DNA of 64,000 nucleotides from Acidobacteriota bacterium (GTDB taxonomy: Bacteria > Acidobacteriota > Terriglobia > Acidiferrales > UBA7541): contig JABCZK010000003.1 of NCBI GenBank assembly GCA_013289695.1, positions 62,001 to 126,000 of the forward strand, read 5' to 3'. The position numbers and the translations under genes are program-made. Below, in pieces: positions 25,641 to 34,600 of this stretch. The notes below the pieces were generated by a model. That model was not told where the DNA came from, did no database searches, and was given only the letters and a program-made list of their open reading frames with translations. Within the stretch, counting starts at the first letter, position 1. The number at the start of each line of letters is the position of its first letter.

Positions 25641-27304
25641 GGTTGCACCGATTCCTCAATCACGATGAATTGATCGGCCTTTACGCCGCGCACGACCTGA
25701 CGAATGCTGGAGGGCCAGCGAATCTCTATGTCGGCCGTCTCCGCGGAACCAAGGCCAAAATGCAAACGCTTATCATTGGAAGAGAGATAGCTTCCCGCGG
25801 CCGTCGCGAAGCGGATCTGGCCATTCACTTGAACTCGAGCACCGAAGCCGTCGCGATTGCTCCGTTTTCCGCGCAGTGTGATCGTCAGCCAGTGAAATTC
25901 GCCGCCCCGATTCAAGTAAAACTGCGGGGCATCGCCAAGAGAAGTGGTAACGACGTCTATCCAGCCGTCGTTGTTCAAATCACCGAATGCCGCACCACGA
26001 CCGGCCACCGGCAAATCCGATCCGGGATCTGCTCGTTCAAAACGGCCCGCGCGGTTCATGGCTAGCAAGGGAGGTTCGCGGTAGCGCAGCGAGTCATCGT
26101 AAATCTGAACGTTGTCGAAAACGTGTCCCTGGACAACAAACGCATCCTTCCATCCGTCGTTATCAAAATCCTCCAATCCGACTCCCCAGCCTGACACGTT
26201 TCCCGAGAGCACGCCCAGCCCGGCTTCCAATTCCTGCGCGCTGAAGGAGCCCTTGCCGTCGTTATGAAACAGGACATAGGGATCGTGAGGAAGCTGCGTG
26301 ACGAGGAGGTCGGGCAGGCCATCGTTGTCGTAGTCCTGAAAAACCACACCCATGCCCGAGGGCATTCTCCCACTCTCTGAAAGCGCGGCGCCAGAATCCA
26401 AACCGCATTCGGTGAAAGTACCGTTCCCGTTGTTGTGAAAGAGAAACTGATCGCTGACATCGTTCGCTACGAAAACGTCCGTGAACCCGTCACCGTCATA
26501 GTCGGCGAACGCTACTCCCAGGCCATGGCCCTTCTTCGCGGCAATGCCGGAGGAGATGCTCACATCCTCAAACGTGCCGTCTCCCCGATTGTGGTACAGG
26601 ATGTTTGTGATGGCAGGAAAGTCGCCCGGCGGGCAGTAGGTGGGCTTTTCCGAGCCGCACGTCTTGCTTTTCTCGACACTCCAATCGAGATAGCGCGTAA
26701 CAAACAGATCCAGCCTGCCGTCGTTATCGTAATCGAAAAATCCGGCGGATGCGGACCAGCCGCCCGCGGCGACGCCGGCCTTTGCGGTAACATCCGTAAA
26801 AGTACCGTCGCCGTTGTTGTGATACAAAATATTTTTTCCGAAGTTCGTCACATAGATATCGGGAAAGCCATCATTATCGTAATCTCCTACCGCGACTCCC
26901 ATTCCGTAGTTTGAGTCACCGGCGTCGGCAAGGCCTGCCTGCTTGGTGACATCGCTGAAGCTGCCGTCCGGATTCTGGCGGTACAGACGATTCCAATAGG
27001 CGGGATTTCGGCGATCGAAGCTGACGGGATTGGCCATATTGTCCCGCGCATGCCCGGCGTTCACGAAGAAAATATCCAGCAAACCGTCGTTGTTGTAATC
27101 CAGCAGGGCTACGCCTCCGGGCATGGTTTCAATCAGATGCTTCCGAGCAGTTGGCGAGTTACGGAGGACAAAATCAACACCCTTCAAACTCTTCACTCGG
27201 AACACTGGGGAGGTACTGGCTCTTGCGTCTTGAGCGGGCAGAACGCTTCCGAGTTCAAGCGCACCGAGAGAAAACAAGAAAGACAACAGCTCTCTTCTGG
27301 TCAT
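25637..27304 (-). CDS. CRTAC1-like protein with VCBS/FG-GAP repeats and an ASPIC/UnbV domain, Tat signal
   Basis: 555 residues from ATG 27304 (AGGA six bases upstream; a GTG at 27319 is also in frame). MTRRELLSFLFSLGALELG is a twin-arginine signal. The body repeats the calcium-binding pattern DYDNDGxPD about eight times (residues 60-420), as in VCBS/FG-GAP beta-propellers with sequences such as NILYHNNGDGTFTDVT. The ASPIC/UnbV domain closes the protein (HWLTITLRGKRSNRDGFGAR ... YLSSNDKRLHFGLG). It is exported and probably binds Ca2+. The role of such proteins is unknown; carbohydrate attachment is suggested by their neighbours. Confidence 0.9.
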   Translation of the reverse strand: MTRRELLSFLFSLGALELGSVLPAQDARASTSPVFRVKSLKGVDFVLRNSPTARKHLIETMPGGVALLDYNNDGLLDIFFVNAGHARDNMANPVSFDRRNPAYWNRLYRQNPDGSFSDVTKQAGLADAGDSNYGMGVAVGDYDNDGFPDIYVTNFGKNILYHNNGDGTFTDVTAKAGVAAGGWSASAGFFDYDNDGRLDLFVTRYLDWSVEKSKTCGSEKPTYCPPGDFPAITNILYHNRGDGTFEDVSISSGIAAKKGHGLGVAFADYDGDGFTDVFVANDVSDQFLFHNNGNGTFTECGLDSGAALSESGRMPSGMGVVFQDYDNDGLPDLLVTQLPHDPYVLFHNDGKGSFSAQELEAGLGVLSGNVSGWGVGLEDFDNDGWKDAFVVQGHVFDNVQIYDDSLRYREPPLLAMNRAGRFERADPGSDLPVAGRGAAFGDLNNDGWIDVVTTSLGDAPQFYLNRGGEFHWLTITLRGKRSNRDGFGARVQVNGQIRFATAAGSYLSSNDKRLHFGLGSAETADIEIRWPSSIRQVVRGVKADQFIVIEESVQP

Positions 27305-27463
27305 CCGTGTTCCTGACACTACGAAATCGCTTGGCCCCCGCAGCTCGCGACGGACAAAATTCCTCGCACGATCGAACCGCCTTGCCCGGCTCCGAGCTTC
27401 TCACTTCGACTCGCGAATTTCTAGCTAGCCGCTCTGCGATTCGCCCTTGATCTGCTGGCTCAG

Positions 27464-30274
27464 TCATGGCCTGGTCGTATTGTTCGAAGATATCGAGGGG
27501 GCTGGATTTATGTCCGCGATGTGCGCAAGAGCGGTGCTGATCAGACCGTTGTACTCTTCAAGCTTCTGACTCTGGTATTTTTTGTCCTGATTCATGGCCG
27601 CGAATGCCGGCGAAGTTTCCGTTGCATGCATCGCGTCGATGATCTTGGCTAAGCCGGCAAGTTTCGCCGCGAAGCCGCCTGTTTCCGCAAACGCCGTCTC
27701 CGGATGATAGCTGATACGATCTCCCGTCTGCATCGCGTCAACTAATGGATCGGGAGAGCCGGCTGCCGGCCAGGCGGCATTCAAGAGGTCGTATGTCTCG
27801 CGCAGGCGCGTCAGCTTGCCCGGAAGGCCATCGAGCAGCGCGCGATTGCGCGCCAGTTCGGGACTGATTCGCACTTTGATTGTGACCGCGCCACCGGTGC
27901 TGAATTTGCGCGTCGTAATCACAGTTGTTAGCGTATTGCCTTCAAACCGCCATCCAGGTCCGTCCGTGGCTTTGGCGCGCACCAAGGACTGCTCGTTAAC
28001 GGTCACCGAAGATGGCGGCCAGCTTCCCGGGAGCCGGAGTTCATAGGCCCGCTCGTTTGGCATTCCCGCGTAATTACCCGCCGTAGGCGCAACGCTCACC
28101 GTAAGCATGGTGCCGTCCGCGTTCAAAGCAGCCTGAATCGACGTCCACGCGCATTCTCCGTGCTCGTAGCCGATCGTGTCCCCCGCGTCTTCATAAAGAC
28201 GATATTTCGACGTGTTTCCGTTCTGTAGCGGGAACACGGTGAGGATGAGAGGGTCCACTGGTTTCTCGCCGGTATAGCTCATCGGCGGTTGCATGGGAAT
28301 AATGCTTCCACTCTTCACATACAAGGGGATCTGGCTGATCGAAAAGTCGCGCTCTACGCTTACCGGGCCGCGAAAGCTTGCACCGCTATCCCGTTCGAAC
28401 CAGTCACCGGAAGGCAGCCACACCGAGACCTTCGCGAGCTGCGAATCCTTTGCGACCGGCTGCGTCACCGGATCGGCCAGCATGCTGTCGCCAAACATAT
28501 ATTCATTTTTCGCGGCATAAGCCTGCGGCGCGTCCGGCCAGTCATAGTACAGCGGGTGCAGTAGCGCCAGACCGGTGTCGTATGTTTTCCTGGCCTCGGT
28601 GTAGAGGTAGGGCTGCAGGGCATAGCGACGCGCGAAGGACTCTCGCATCAGGTCCGAATACGGCTCGGGGTAGGCCCAGATGCGCCGCTCCGCGTCGGGG
28701 TTCTTGGTCGTGTGCGTTCGCAGGATCGGACTGAAACTTCCCCACTGGATCCAGCGCAGGTAGAGTTCCGGTTCGATGGCACCGGGCATGTGGCCGCCGA
28801 TGTCGTGGCTCCAATACGCGTAGCCCACGTTGGCGGCGGTGGCCGTGAAGTAGGGCTGAAATGCGAGCGAGTCCCACACAGAAATCGTGTCGCCGGAAAA
28901 ACCGATCTGATAGCGATGATTCCCGAGGCCGCCCCAACGGTGAAATAGCAACGCGCGTTTGCCTTGGCGCTGTTGGTCGGTGAAGAAGACATAGTTTATC
29001 CACCAGGTGGGATTCAATCCGGCAATGCTGGTCTTGTCTTCCTGCTGCCAGTCGAGCCAGAAGAAATTGATTCCCTGTTGCTCGAGCGGGTGAATTATGT
29101 CGTTCATGTAGTTCGTTGCGAATTTCTTTTCCGTGATGTCGTAAGGAATGTATTGCTTGGTCGCTGGATCAATCCCCATCGCGCGAGCCATCTCGGGGTA
29201 GTGATCCTCCCAGGGCTGCACACCGGAGGCCGGGTGGATATTTACCGTAGCTTTGAGGCCCTGTGCGTGTATGCCCTTTAGAAATTGATCCGGATCAGGA
29301 AATAGCAGCTTGTTCCAGGAATAGCCCGTCCAGCCGAGGAGGTGTCCTGAGGCATCCTGTTTCTGGTTTCCCGCAACTTCGTTGAATGTGGGATGCCAAT
29401 CAATGTCAATCACGAGGACATCAAGAGGCGTGTCGTGTTGATGGAATCCTTGGATCAGTTGATTGAATTGCTGGTCGGTATAAGCCCAGTATCGCGACCA
29501 CCAGGCCCCGAATGCAAAGCGCGGCGGCAGCGGAATCTGTCCCGCCACGCGCGTGTAGTCATACAGAGCGCGTTTGTAGTCGTGGCCGTAACCGAAGAAG
29601 TACCAATCTTGACGGTCTCCCGCCGGACGCGCTGTCACCCAAGGCCAAGGGCTTCGCTCTCCCGCGGTGAAGGAAAAATCGTCGGAGTCAAAAAGCTGGC
29701 GCGTGCTGTCGTCCACGATGGTCCAGCCATCGCGCGAGATGAGCCCTGGTTCCAACTTCACGTCAGCGCCTTGGACCCGGTCGAGCGTGCGTGTGGTGCC
29801 GAGCAGGTTGCCGGTGTCCGCCATTCCTGGCTTCCACACGACCTCTTTCCCGTTAAGACTGAAAGTGATGGCCAGATTGTCTGGGCCAAATTTGCCGTCC
29901 GAGTTTCCAGGCGTATAGACCAGCTTCAACACGCTGGTTTGAATTACTGTGCGTCCTCCATCGGGCGTGGATTCGTGCGTGTATTCAGGAACGGGGAGAC
30001 TCCGATTCAGAAAGACGAGCGAAGCGTGATCTTCAAACTTGCCGTCTGTGGCCCACTCCATGCGAATCAGCTGCGGCGTCAAAATCGTGAAGCGTGCATG
30101 GCCGGTAGTCACGACGGCGCGCGGATCGGCAACAGGGTCATAACGGCCTGGAGCATCCGCGGCTTCAACAGGGGTGGGGAAGAGAGTCAGCGCCCCCATT
30201 GCCACCACGAACAAGCCGCGACGAAGGCGGTGAAGCAAATTCGTTGTGAGCATCTGTGGGCCCCATGTCTTCAT
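27464..30274 (-). CDS. Glycoside hydrolase family 31 (alpha-glucosidase/alpha-xylosidase type), exported
   Basis: 936 residues with a signal peptide (about 17-38). A beta-sandwich N-domain is followed by the GH31 barrel, with VLVIDIDWHP, the nucleophile region FFWLDWQQED (Asp near 406) and the acid/base region GFSGDTISVWDSL (Asp near 461). The barrel-end segment GHMPGAIEPELYLRW and SFSPILRTHTT are also family signatures. A C-terminal beta domain and about 120 extra residues that form helices (AKIIDAMHATETSPAFAAMN) follow; the latter is unusual. The enzyme releases alpha-linked glucose or xylose at the non-reducing end; the exact substrate cannot be read. It lies between a TonB-dependent receptor and the ASPIC/UnbV gene, all on one strand, fitting glycan use. 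Confidence 0.9.
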   Translation of the reverse strand: MKTWGPQMLTTNLLHRLRRGLFVVAMGALTLFPTPVEAADAPGRYDPVADPRAVVTTGHARFTILTPQLIRMEWATDGKFEDHASLVFLNRSLPVPEYTHESTPDGGRTVIQTSVLKLVYTPGNSDGKFGPDNLAITFSLNGKEVVWKPGMADTGNLLGTTRTLDRVQGADVKLEPGLISRDGWTIVDDSTRQLFDSDDFSFTAGERSPWPWVTARPAGDRQDWYFFGYGHDYKRALYDYTRVAGQIPLPPRFAFGAWWSRYWAYTDQQFNQLIQGFHQHDTPLDVLVIDIDWHPTFNEVAGNQKQDASGHLLGWTGYSWNKLLFPDPDQFLKGIHAQGLKATVNIHPASGVQPWEDHYPEMARAMGIDPATKQYIPYDITEKKFATNYMNDIIHPLEQQGINFFWLDWQQEDKTSIAGLNPTWWINYVFFTDQQRQGKRALLFHRWGGLGNHRYQIGFSGDTISVWDSLAFQPYFTATAANVGYAYWSHDIGGHMPGAIEPELYLRWIQWGSFSPILRTHTTKNPDAERRIWAYPEPYSDLMRESFARRYALQPYLYTEARKTYDTGLALLHPLYYDWPDAPQAYAAKNEYMFGDSMLADPVTQPVAKDSQLAKVSVWLPSGDWFERDSGASFRGPVSVERDFSISQIPLYVKSGSIIPMQPPMSYTGEKPVDPLILTVFPLQNGNTSKYRLYEDAGDTIGYEHGECAWTSIQAALNADGTMLTVSVAPTAGNYAGMPNERAYELRLPGSWPPSSVTVNEQSLVRAKATDGPGWRFEGNTLTTVITTRKFSTGGAVTIKVRISPELARNRALLDGLPGKLTRLRETYDLLNAAWPAAGSPDPLVDAMQTGDRISYHPETAFAETGGFAAKLAGLAKIIDAMHATETSPAFAAMNQDKKYQSQKLEEYNGLISTALAHIADINPAPSISSNNTTRP

Positions 30275-30394
30275 AGTGTGACAGGATCACCGAGTTGTTG
30301 CTGAGCCGTGATCCATCCAAACAGAGTTCAGGCACAGAGGCCATCGCTTCCCCGACGATTGAAAAACCCTTGTCGGCCGCGCTCAGGACGAAGC

Positions 30395-30453
30395 GCCTGG
30401 CAGGTTGGGTGGCGAGCCGCGACTGGGAATCCAGTCGCCGGCACCTGCCAGGC
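30395..30453. terminator. Nested hairpin after the TonB-dependent receptor gene
   Basis: An outer 11-base inverted repeat (GCCTGGCAGGT at 30395-30405, ACCTGCCAGGC at 30443-30453) encloses an inner stem (CGACTGG at 30420-30426, CCAGTCG at 30431-30437, loop GAAT). It lies in the 220 bases between the receptor stop and the hydrolase start. There is no T-run, so it may be a factor-dependent terminator, a processing site, or a repeat. Confidence 0.5.
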
Positions 30454-30494
30454 TTTCGCGCTCCGGGTGGGGGAGATGAAGGTCGCACCCTACG

Positions 30495-33400
30495 TCAAAA
30501 GTAGAATTTCGCAGCCACCTGTGCGGTTCGAGCTTGGTAAGCTGAGGTTATCCTTCCGAAATTGCCGGAGCTTACGTCACCCAGATTTGTGTCCGGCTGG
30601 AAGAAGTCCGGATGGTTGAGCGCGTTGAACATCTCGAACCGGAATTGCAGCCGCTTACTCTCGGAGAAATTCCAGTATTTCTGTATGGCCATGTCCCAAT
30701 CGAAGTACATAGGTCCGTGAAGATTCGCGAAAAATCTCGGAGCATCTCCGAATGCGAAGCCGGTCGGTTGCGAAAACGCGTTCGGATTGATCCAGTTGTT
30801 AATCGATTGGTTCGCCGGGATCGGGTTCACTCCTTGCACGATATTGGGGCGCTGGTTAAAACCGAAACCGACATTGTTCGAGGCTGGTTGGATGGAAAGA
30901 GGCAATCCTGACTCCGCAGTGAGGATTCCGCTCCAGGCCCAGCCTCCCAAAACGGCGTTCATAGGCGCGCTCCAATCCGAACCAAATTGTTTCCCCCTGC
31001 CCACGGGCAATTCGTAGATGTAAGAGGCCACGAACCTGTGGGGGACGTTGCTCGCATCCACTGAATAGTCGGCAGAGAGGTTGTAGGAATTCAGGTTACT
31101 GGTCCCACTGCCTGGGAACGCCCAACCGGAAAATCCTTGCACGTCATCTTGGAACTTCGAATAGGTGTAGGAAAGGTTGAGGTCCAGGCCGGAGTGCCAG
31201 CGGTGCGTATATGTCACCTGCAGTGCGTCGTACGAGGAGGTGCCGACGGTAGGCCCGTTCTCGAACACACTGCAGTATTCAGGAAACGGAGCCAGCGATT
31301 GCGCCACGGTAATCGTGGCATTGTTGAGGCCGCAGCCGCTTGACGTGATATGGCCAAAGAAGGGGTTGGGCACCGCATTGAACAGGGCATTCCCCTGCGC
31401 CAAGTTTCCCGGCGAGATTTGATCCCACTGCAAGCCTGTTGCGAGCAGGTTCGTACCATGATTCCCGACGTAGCTGACGTCCAGCATGTCGTTGGGCGTA
31501 AACGAGTACTGACCTCCAGCCATCCACTGCTCGACGTATGGGGTTTTCCTGTTGTTGTTCGTGATGGTGGCCCCAAAGCCGACGTCCTGCAATCCTCCCG
31601 CGGCGTTGCCGGTCGGCAGCCGTTGCGTGGTGAATGCGGGGCCACAGGAAGAGAAAACACCAGGAGCAGTTTCACAACTGGCGTTTGCATTTCCGCTCAG
31701 AGTCGAGGCGGGATTTAGACCGTTGTTTAGAGTCGTATTCCACGGCGTTGGCTGCGAAAATCCGTCATTCGGACCCTGGCCGTAGTAATTCGGCACGTAA
31801 AAGATACCGTAGCCGCCACGCACCACCAGGTTTTTGGCCGCTGCGATAGCAATCGAGACGCGCGGAGCAACATTGCCGTACGTAGTATTGTAAAGGCCAG
31901 AATTGTTGGGCGAGCTGAAGATCTGTTCGCCGGGAACGAAAGAACCAATCTGGGCGCTCAGGGGGTTCTCCGCTGTAAAGCTGAAGGAGTTTTGCGCATT
32001 GTGACGTTCGGTTGGCGCGGTTTGGATTTCGTAACGGAGGCCAAGGCTCAAAGTAACCCTGGGGGTCACTTTCCAGCCGTCCTGAATATACCAGCCGAGA
32101 AAGTGCTTATCCGTCGCGGGAAACGCTTGAAACAGCGTGCAAAGGGCGCACGACGTGCCGTTAGTTCCACTCCCCACTCCGAGAAGGAAAGATGCGAATC
32201 CGCTTCCCGTGCTCCCTATCGCGTTATTCGGATCTGGCCCTTCCGTGGAAGCAGTTTGGAAGTTCAGCGCCGTTTGGCCGAAGTGGCCGCCGTCAATCCG
32301 CAGCCACACGTCCGTGAATCCAAAAGACAGTTCGTGCTTGCCCTCCAGTTTCGTGAAATCAACCGAGCTGGTCCAGAATGTTTGCGGCACGATGTAGCTG
32401 TTGTTCCCGCCAACCGCTCCCAGGGGGGCGTAATTCCCACCACCGCTGAAGGATATCTGCGGGAAGGCTGGGGCAATCCCGTCAATGAATGTCGGGAATC
32501 CAAGAGACGATGTTTGGAAGCCCAAACCTTGTCCGGTTGCTTGTTCGACGTGGCGATTCACGCCGAAATTCAAGTTCATGGTAAATGTCGGGTTGAAAAT
32601 GTGGTTCAGGCCGACGTTGATGCTGTAGCGATTGTTGGGATTGAGCAGTCCTGGGCCTGCCGGATCGTTAGCTCCGTAGAAGTCTGGCGTGTTGGTTTTC
32701 GTCTGGAACTTCTGCGAAAAGCGTGCATAGAGCCGGTTGTTCTCATCTATGTTGTAGTCCACGCGGCCCGAGTACTCATTCGAATGCTCTGCGGCAGCTC
32801 CATTTGGCGAAAAATTGGTTCCCGTCGATCCCGTTCCAGTTGGCGTAGGCCAAAAGTTTGCAGCCGCGATATTACTGGCAATCGTGTCCATAAGTGCCGC
32901 TGGAATCTTGTTCGTGACACCGGTCCCGGTCGAGATGTTGCCGGAAATCGGGTCTCGAATGAATGCCGTGGTGCCGCTGCAAGTTACGTGATCCCCGGTG
33001 ACGGGATCAGTCCCTCCGCAGGTAACTTGGCGCGTGCTGAATGGGTTGTAGATTTCACCGGTGAAGACTGGCCTTCCGAGGGAATCGAATACAGGAAGCT
33101 TAGTGTTGGGGTCAATAGCTTGAGCTCCTAGCAACGCCGAGAAGTCGCCGCCCCTTTCCGCAGTGGTAGGCAGTGTGTAATTGTTCGTTGATGGAGTGGA
33201 CTGCCGCTCGCCTTCATAGTAGGCAAAGAAAAAGAGTTTGTCCTTCTTGATGGGGCCGCCGATCGTCCCGCCAAACTGATTGCGGTTGAATGACGGTTGC
33301 GCTCCATTATTGAAATAGTATCTGGCATCCATGCCGCTGTTCGCATAAAACTCCCAGCCATCCCCGTGGAAACCGTTGCTTCCCGACTTGGTCACAATGT

Positions 33401-34166
33401 TGACCACGTTACCGCTGCTCCACCCGTACTGAGCCGTGAACGCGTTGGTCATAATTTTCATTTCCTGCACGTCGTCCACGGATGGAACGTAGATCACCCC
33501 TCCCCAATCAACACGCGTATCCCAGGTTCCGTCTAGCAGATATTCCGCCGTGCCAAAAAAGGTGCCGCCGAAATTCAGAAAGGAAATATCCTGATCCGCG
33601 GTTTGCGCCAGACCCGGTGCACCCACAACCTGCTGCTCCGCGGCGTTGTTCACCGAAGAATTGATCAGCGTCAAGCTGATGACGCTGCGAAAGTTCAAAG
33701 GAAGACCCTCTGCAAATCTGGAGGATAGATCCTCGGAAATGTTCGCGTTCTCCGTATTCAGAAGCGGCGCCTGCGACTCGACTTTGACGCTTTCGGTCAG
33801 CGCCCCGACGGTCAGGCCTACCTGCTGCTCAACATTCTGGCCGGCCGCCAAAGTAATTCCGTCTTGCTTGTACTGCTTGAATCCTGGAGCTTTCGTCTCC
33901 AAGGCATAGACTCCCGGCGGCAGGAACGTAAAACTGTAAAGGCCGGAATCTCCGGTCGCAGACGTGCGCGAAATGCCCAGCTCAGCGCTGGTGACGGTCA
34001 CCGTCGCACCGCTGACCGCCAAGCCTGCCGGATCAGTGACGCGCCCGCTCAGCGTGGCTGTGAATGCGGCCGACGACTGACCGTAGAGTGGCTTGCAGCA
34101 GAGGAATAGAACCGCTAGCGCACCAACTAAAAACCAGAGTTGCCGTGACCGTTCTCTGCCTGACAT
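30495..34166 (-). CDS. TonB-dependent receptor, Oar-like, with N-terminal carboxypeptidase-regulatory-like domain
   Basis: 1,223 residues from ATG 34166 with AGGAGGG eight bases upstream; the frame is open to 34274 but without a signal peptide. A signal peptide (LWFLVGALAVLFLCCKPLYG) precedes a CarboxypepD_reg/Cna-B-like domain (about 30-110: ATLSGRVTDPAGLAVSGATV ... GLYSFTFLPPGVYALETKAP). The plug follows (SVKVESQAPLLNTENANISE, FLNFGGTFFGTAEYLLDG, VNIVTKSGSNGFHGDGWEFY), then a long barrel that ends QVAAKFYF with the terminal aromatic residue needed for outer-membrane assembly. These acidobacterial receptors are abundant and import large ligands, probably glycans. The neighbours (glycoside hydrolase, ASPIC/UnbV) support this. 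Confidence 0.93.
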   Translation of the reverse strand: MSGRERSRQLWFLVGALAVLFLCCKPLYGQSSAAFTATLSGRVTDPAGLAVSGATVTVTSAELGISRTSATGDSGLYSFTFLPPGVYALETKAPGFKQYKQDGITLAAGQNVEQQVGLTVGALTESVKVESQAPLLNTENANISEDLSSRFAEGLPLNFRSVISLTLINSSVNNAAEQQVVGAPGLAQTADQDISFLNFGGTFFGTAEYLLDGTWDTRVDWGGVIYVPSVDDVQEMKIMTNAFTAQYGWSSGNVVNIVTKSGSNGFHGDGWEFYANSGMDARYYFNNGAQPSFNRNQFGGTIGGPIKKDKLFFFAYYEGERQSTPSTNNYTLPTTAERGGDFSALLGAQAIDPNTKLPVFDSLGRPVFTGEIYNPFSTRQVTCGGTDPVTGDHVTCSGTTAFIRDPISGNISTGTGVTNKIPAALMDTIASNIAAANFWPTPTGTGSTGTNFSPNGAAAEHSNEYSGRVDYNIDENNRLYARFSQKFQTKTNTPDFYGANDPAGPGLLNPNNRYSINVGLNHIFNPTFTMNLNFGVNRHVEQATGQGLGFQTSSLGFPTFIDGIAPAFPQISFSGGGNYAPLGAVGGNNSYIVPQTFWTSSVDFTKLEGKHELSFGFTDVWLRIDGGHFGQTALNFQTASTEGPDPNNAIGSTGSGFASFLLGVGSGTNGTSCALCTLFQAFPATDKHFLGWYIQDGWKVTPRVTLSLGLRYEIQTAPTERHNAQNSFSFTAENPLSAQIGSFVPGEQIFSSPNNSGLYNTTYGNVAPRVSIAIAAAKNLVVRGGYGIFYVPNYYGQGPNDGFSQPTPWNTTLNNGLNPASTLSGNANASCETAPGVFSSCGPAFTTQRLPTGNAAGGLQDVGFGATITNNNRKTPYVEQWMAGGQYSFTPNDMLDVSYVGNHGTNLLATGLQWDQISPGNLAQGNALFNAVPNPFFGHITSSGCGLNNATITVAQSLAPFPEYCSVFENGPTVGTSSYDALQVTYTHRWHSGLDLNLSYTYSKFQDDVQGFSGWAFPGSGTSNLNSYNLSADYSVDASNVPHRFVASYIYELPVGRGKQFGSDWSAPMNAVLGGWAWSGILTAESGLPLSIQPASNNVGFGFNQRPNIVQGVNPIPANQSINNWINPNAFSQPTGFAFGDAPRFFANLHGPMYFDWDMAIQKYWNFSESKRLQFRFEMFNALNHPDFFQPDTNLGDVSSGNFGRITSAYQARTAQVAAKFYF

Positions 34167-34600
34167 ATGGAAATCCCTCCTCGAAATTCTGGCTGACGCC
34201 AGTACTCCACGCCGTCTGACTCGAACAAGCGGCGCAAGCCCCATGGTCTTCCGCGACCGCACATCCAGCTTCAAATTTTGTTTGAAAGCACTAGGACACC
34301 GTGCATCGGATCGTCAGAGTTATAGAGAGTCGCGGGCAGGCTGGCAACGGTTTTCATGTAAAGGAACGGGGATAAGAGCGATAAGGCCATTTACCGCGCC
34401 TCATAGTATTCATTCCTCACAACTTGTGGCGGGGCCAAAACGACCGAAAAGCGCTCCAGGGCAGTGCCTTTTAGATTGCGCGTTGGATTAAAGCGCAGTA
34501 CCATCATCGAAATTAAATTTATAATCTCAAAATTGGTCGAACTGCCGGTCCGTTCGCGGACGAAGCAACGCCCGACACCGGGGGGTGGGGTGGGATAGCC
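34167..34600. other. Divergent intergenic region with likely promoters
   Basis: 434 bases between the receptor gene and the plus-strand gene at 34601. AT-rich DNA (around 34510-34535, ATTAAATTTATAATC) is a plausible promoter of the plus-strand gene. No gene is called. Confidence 0.5.
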
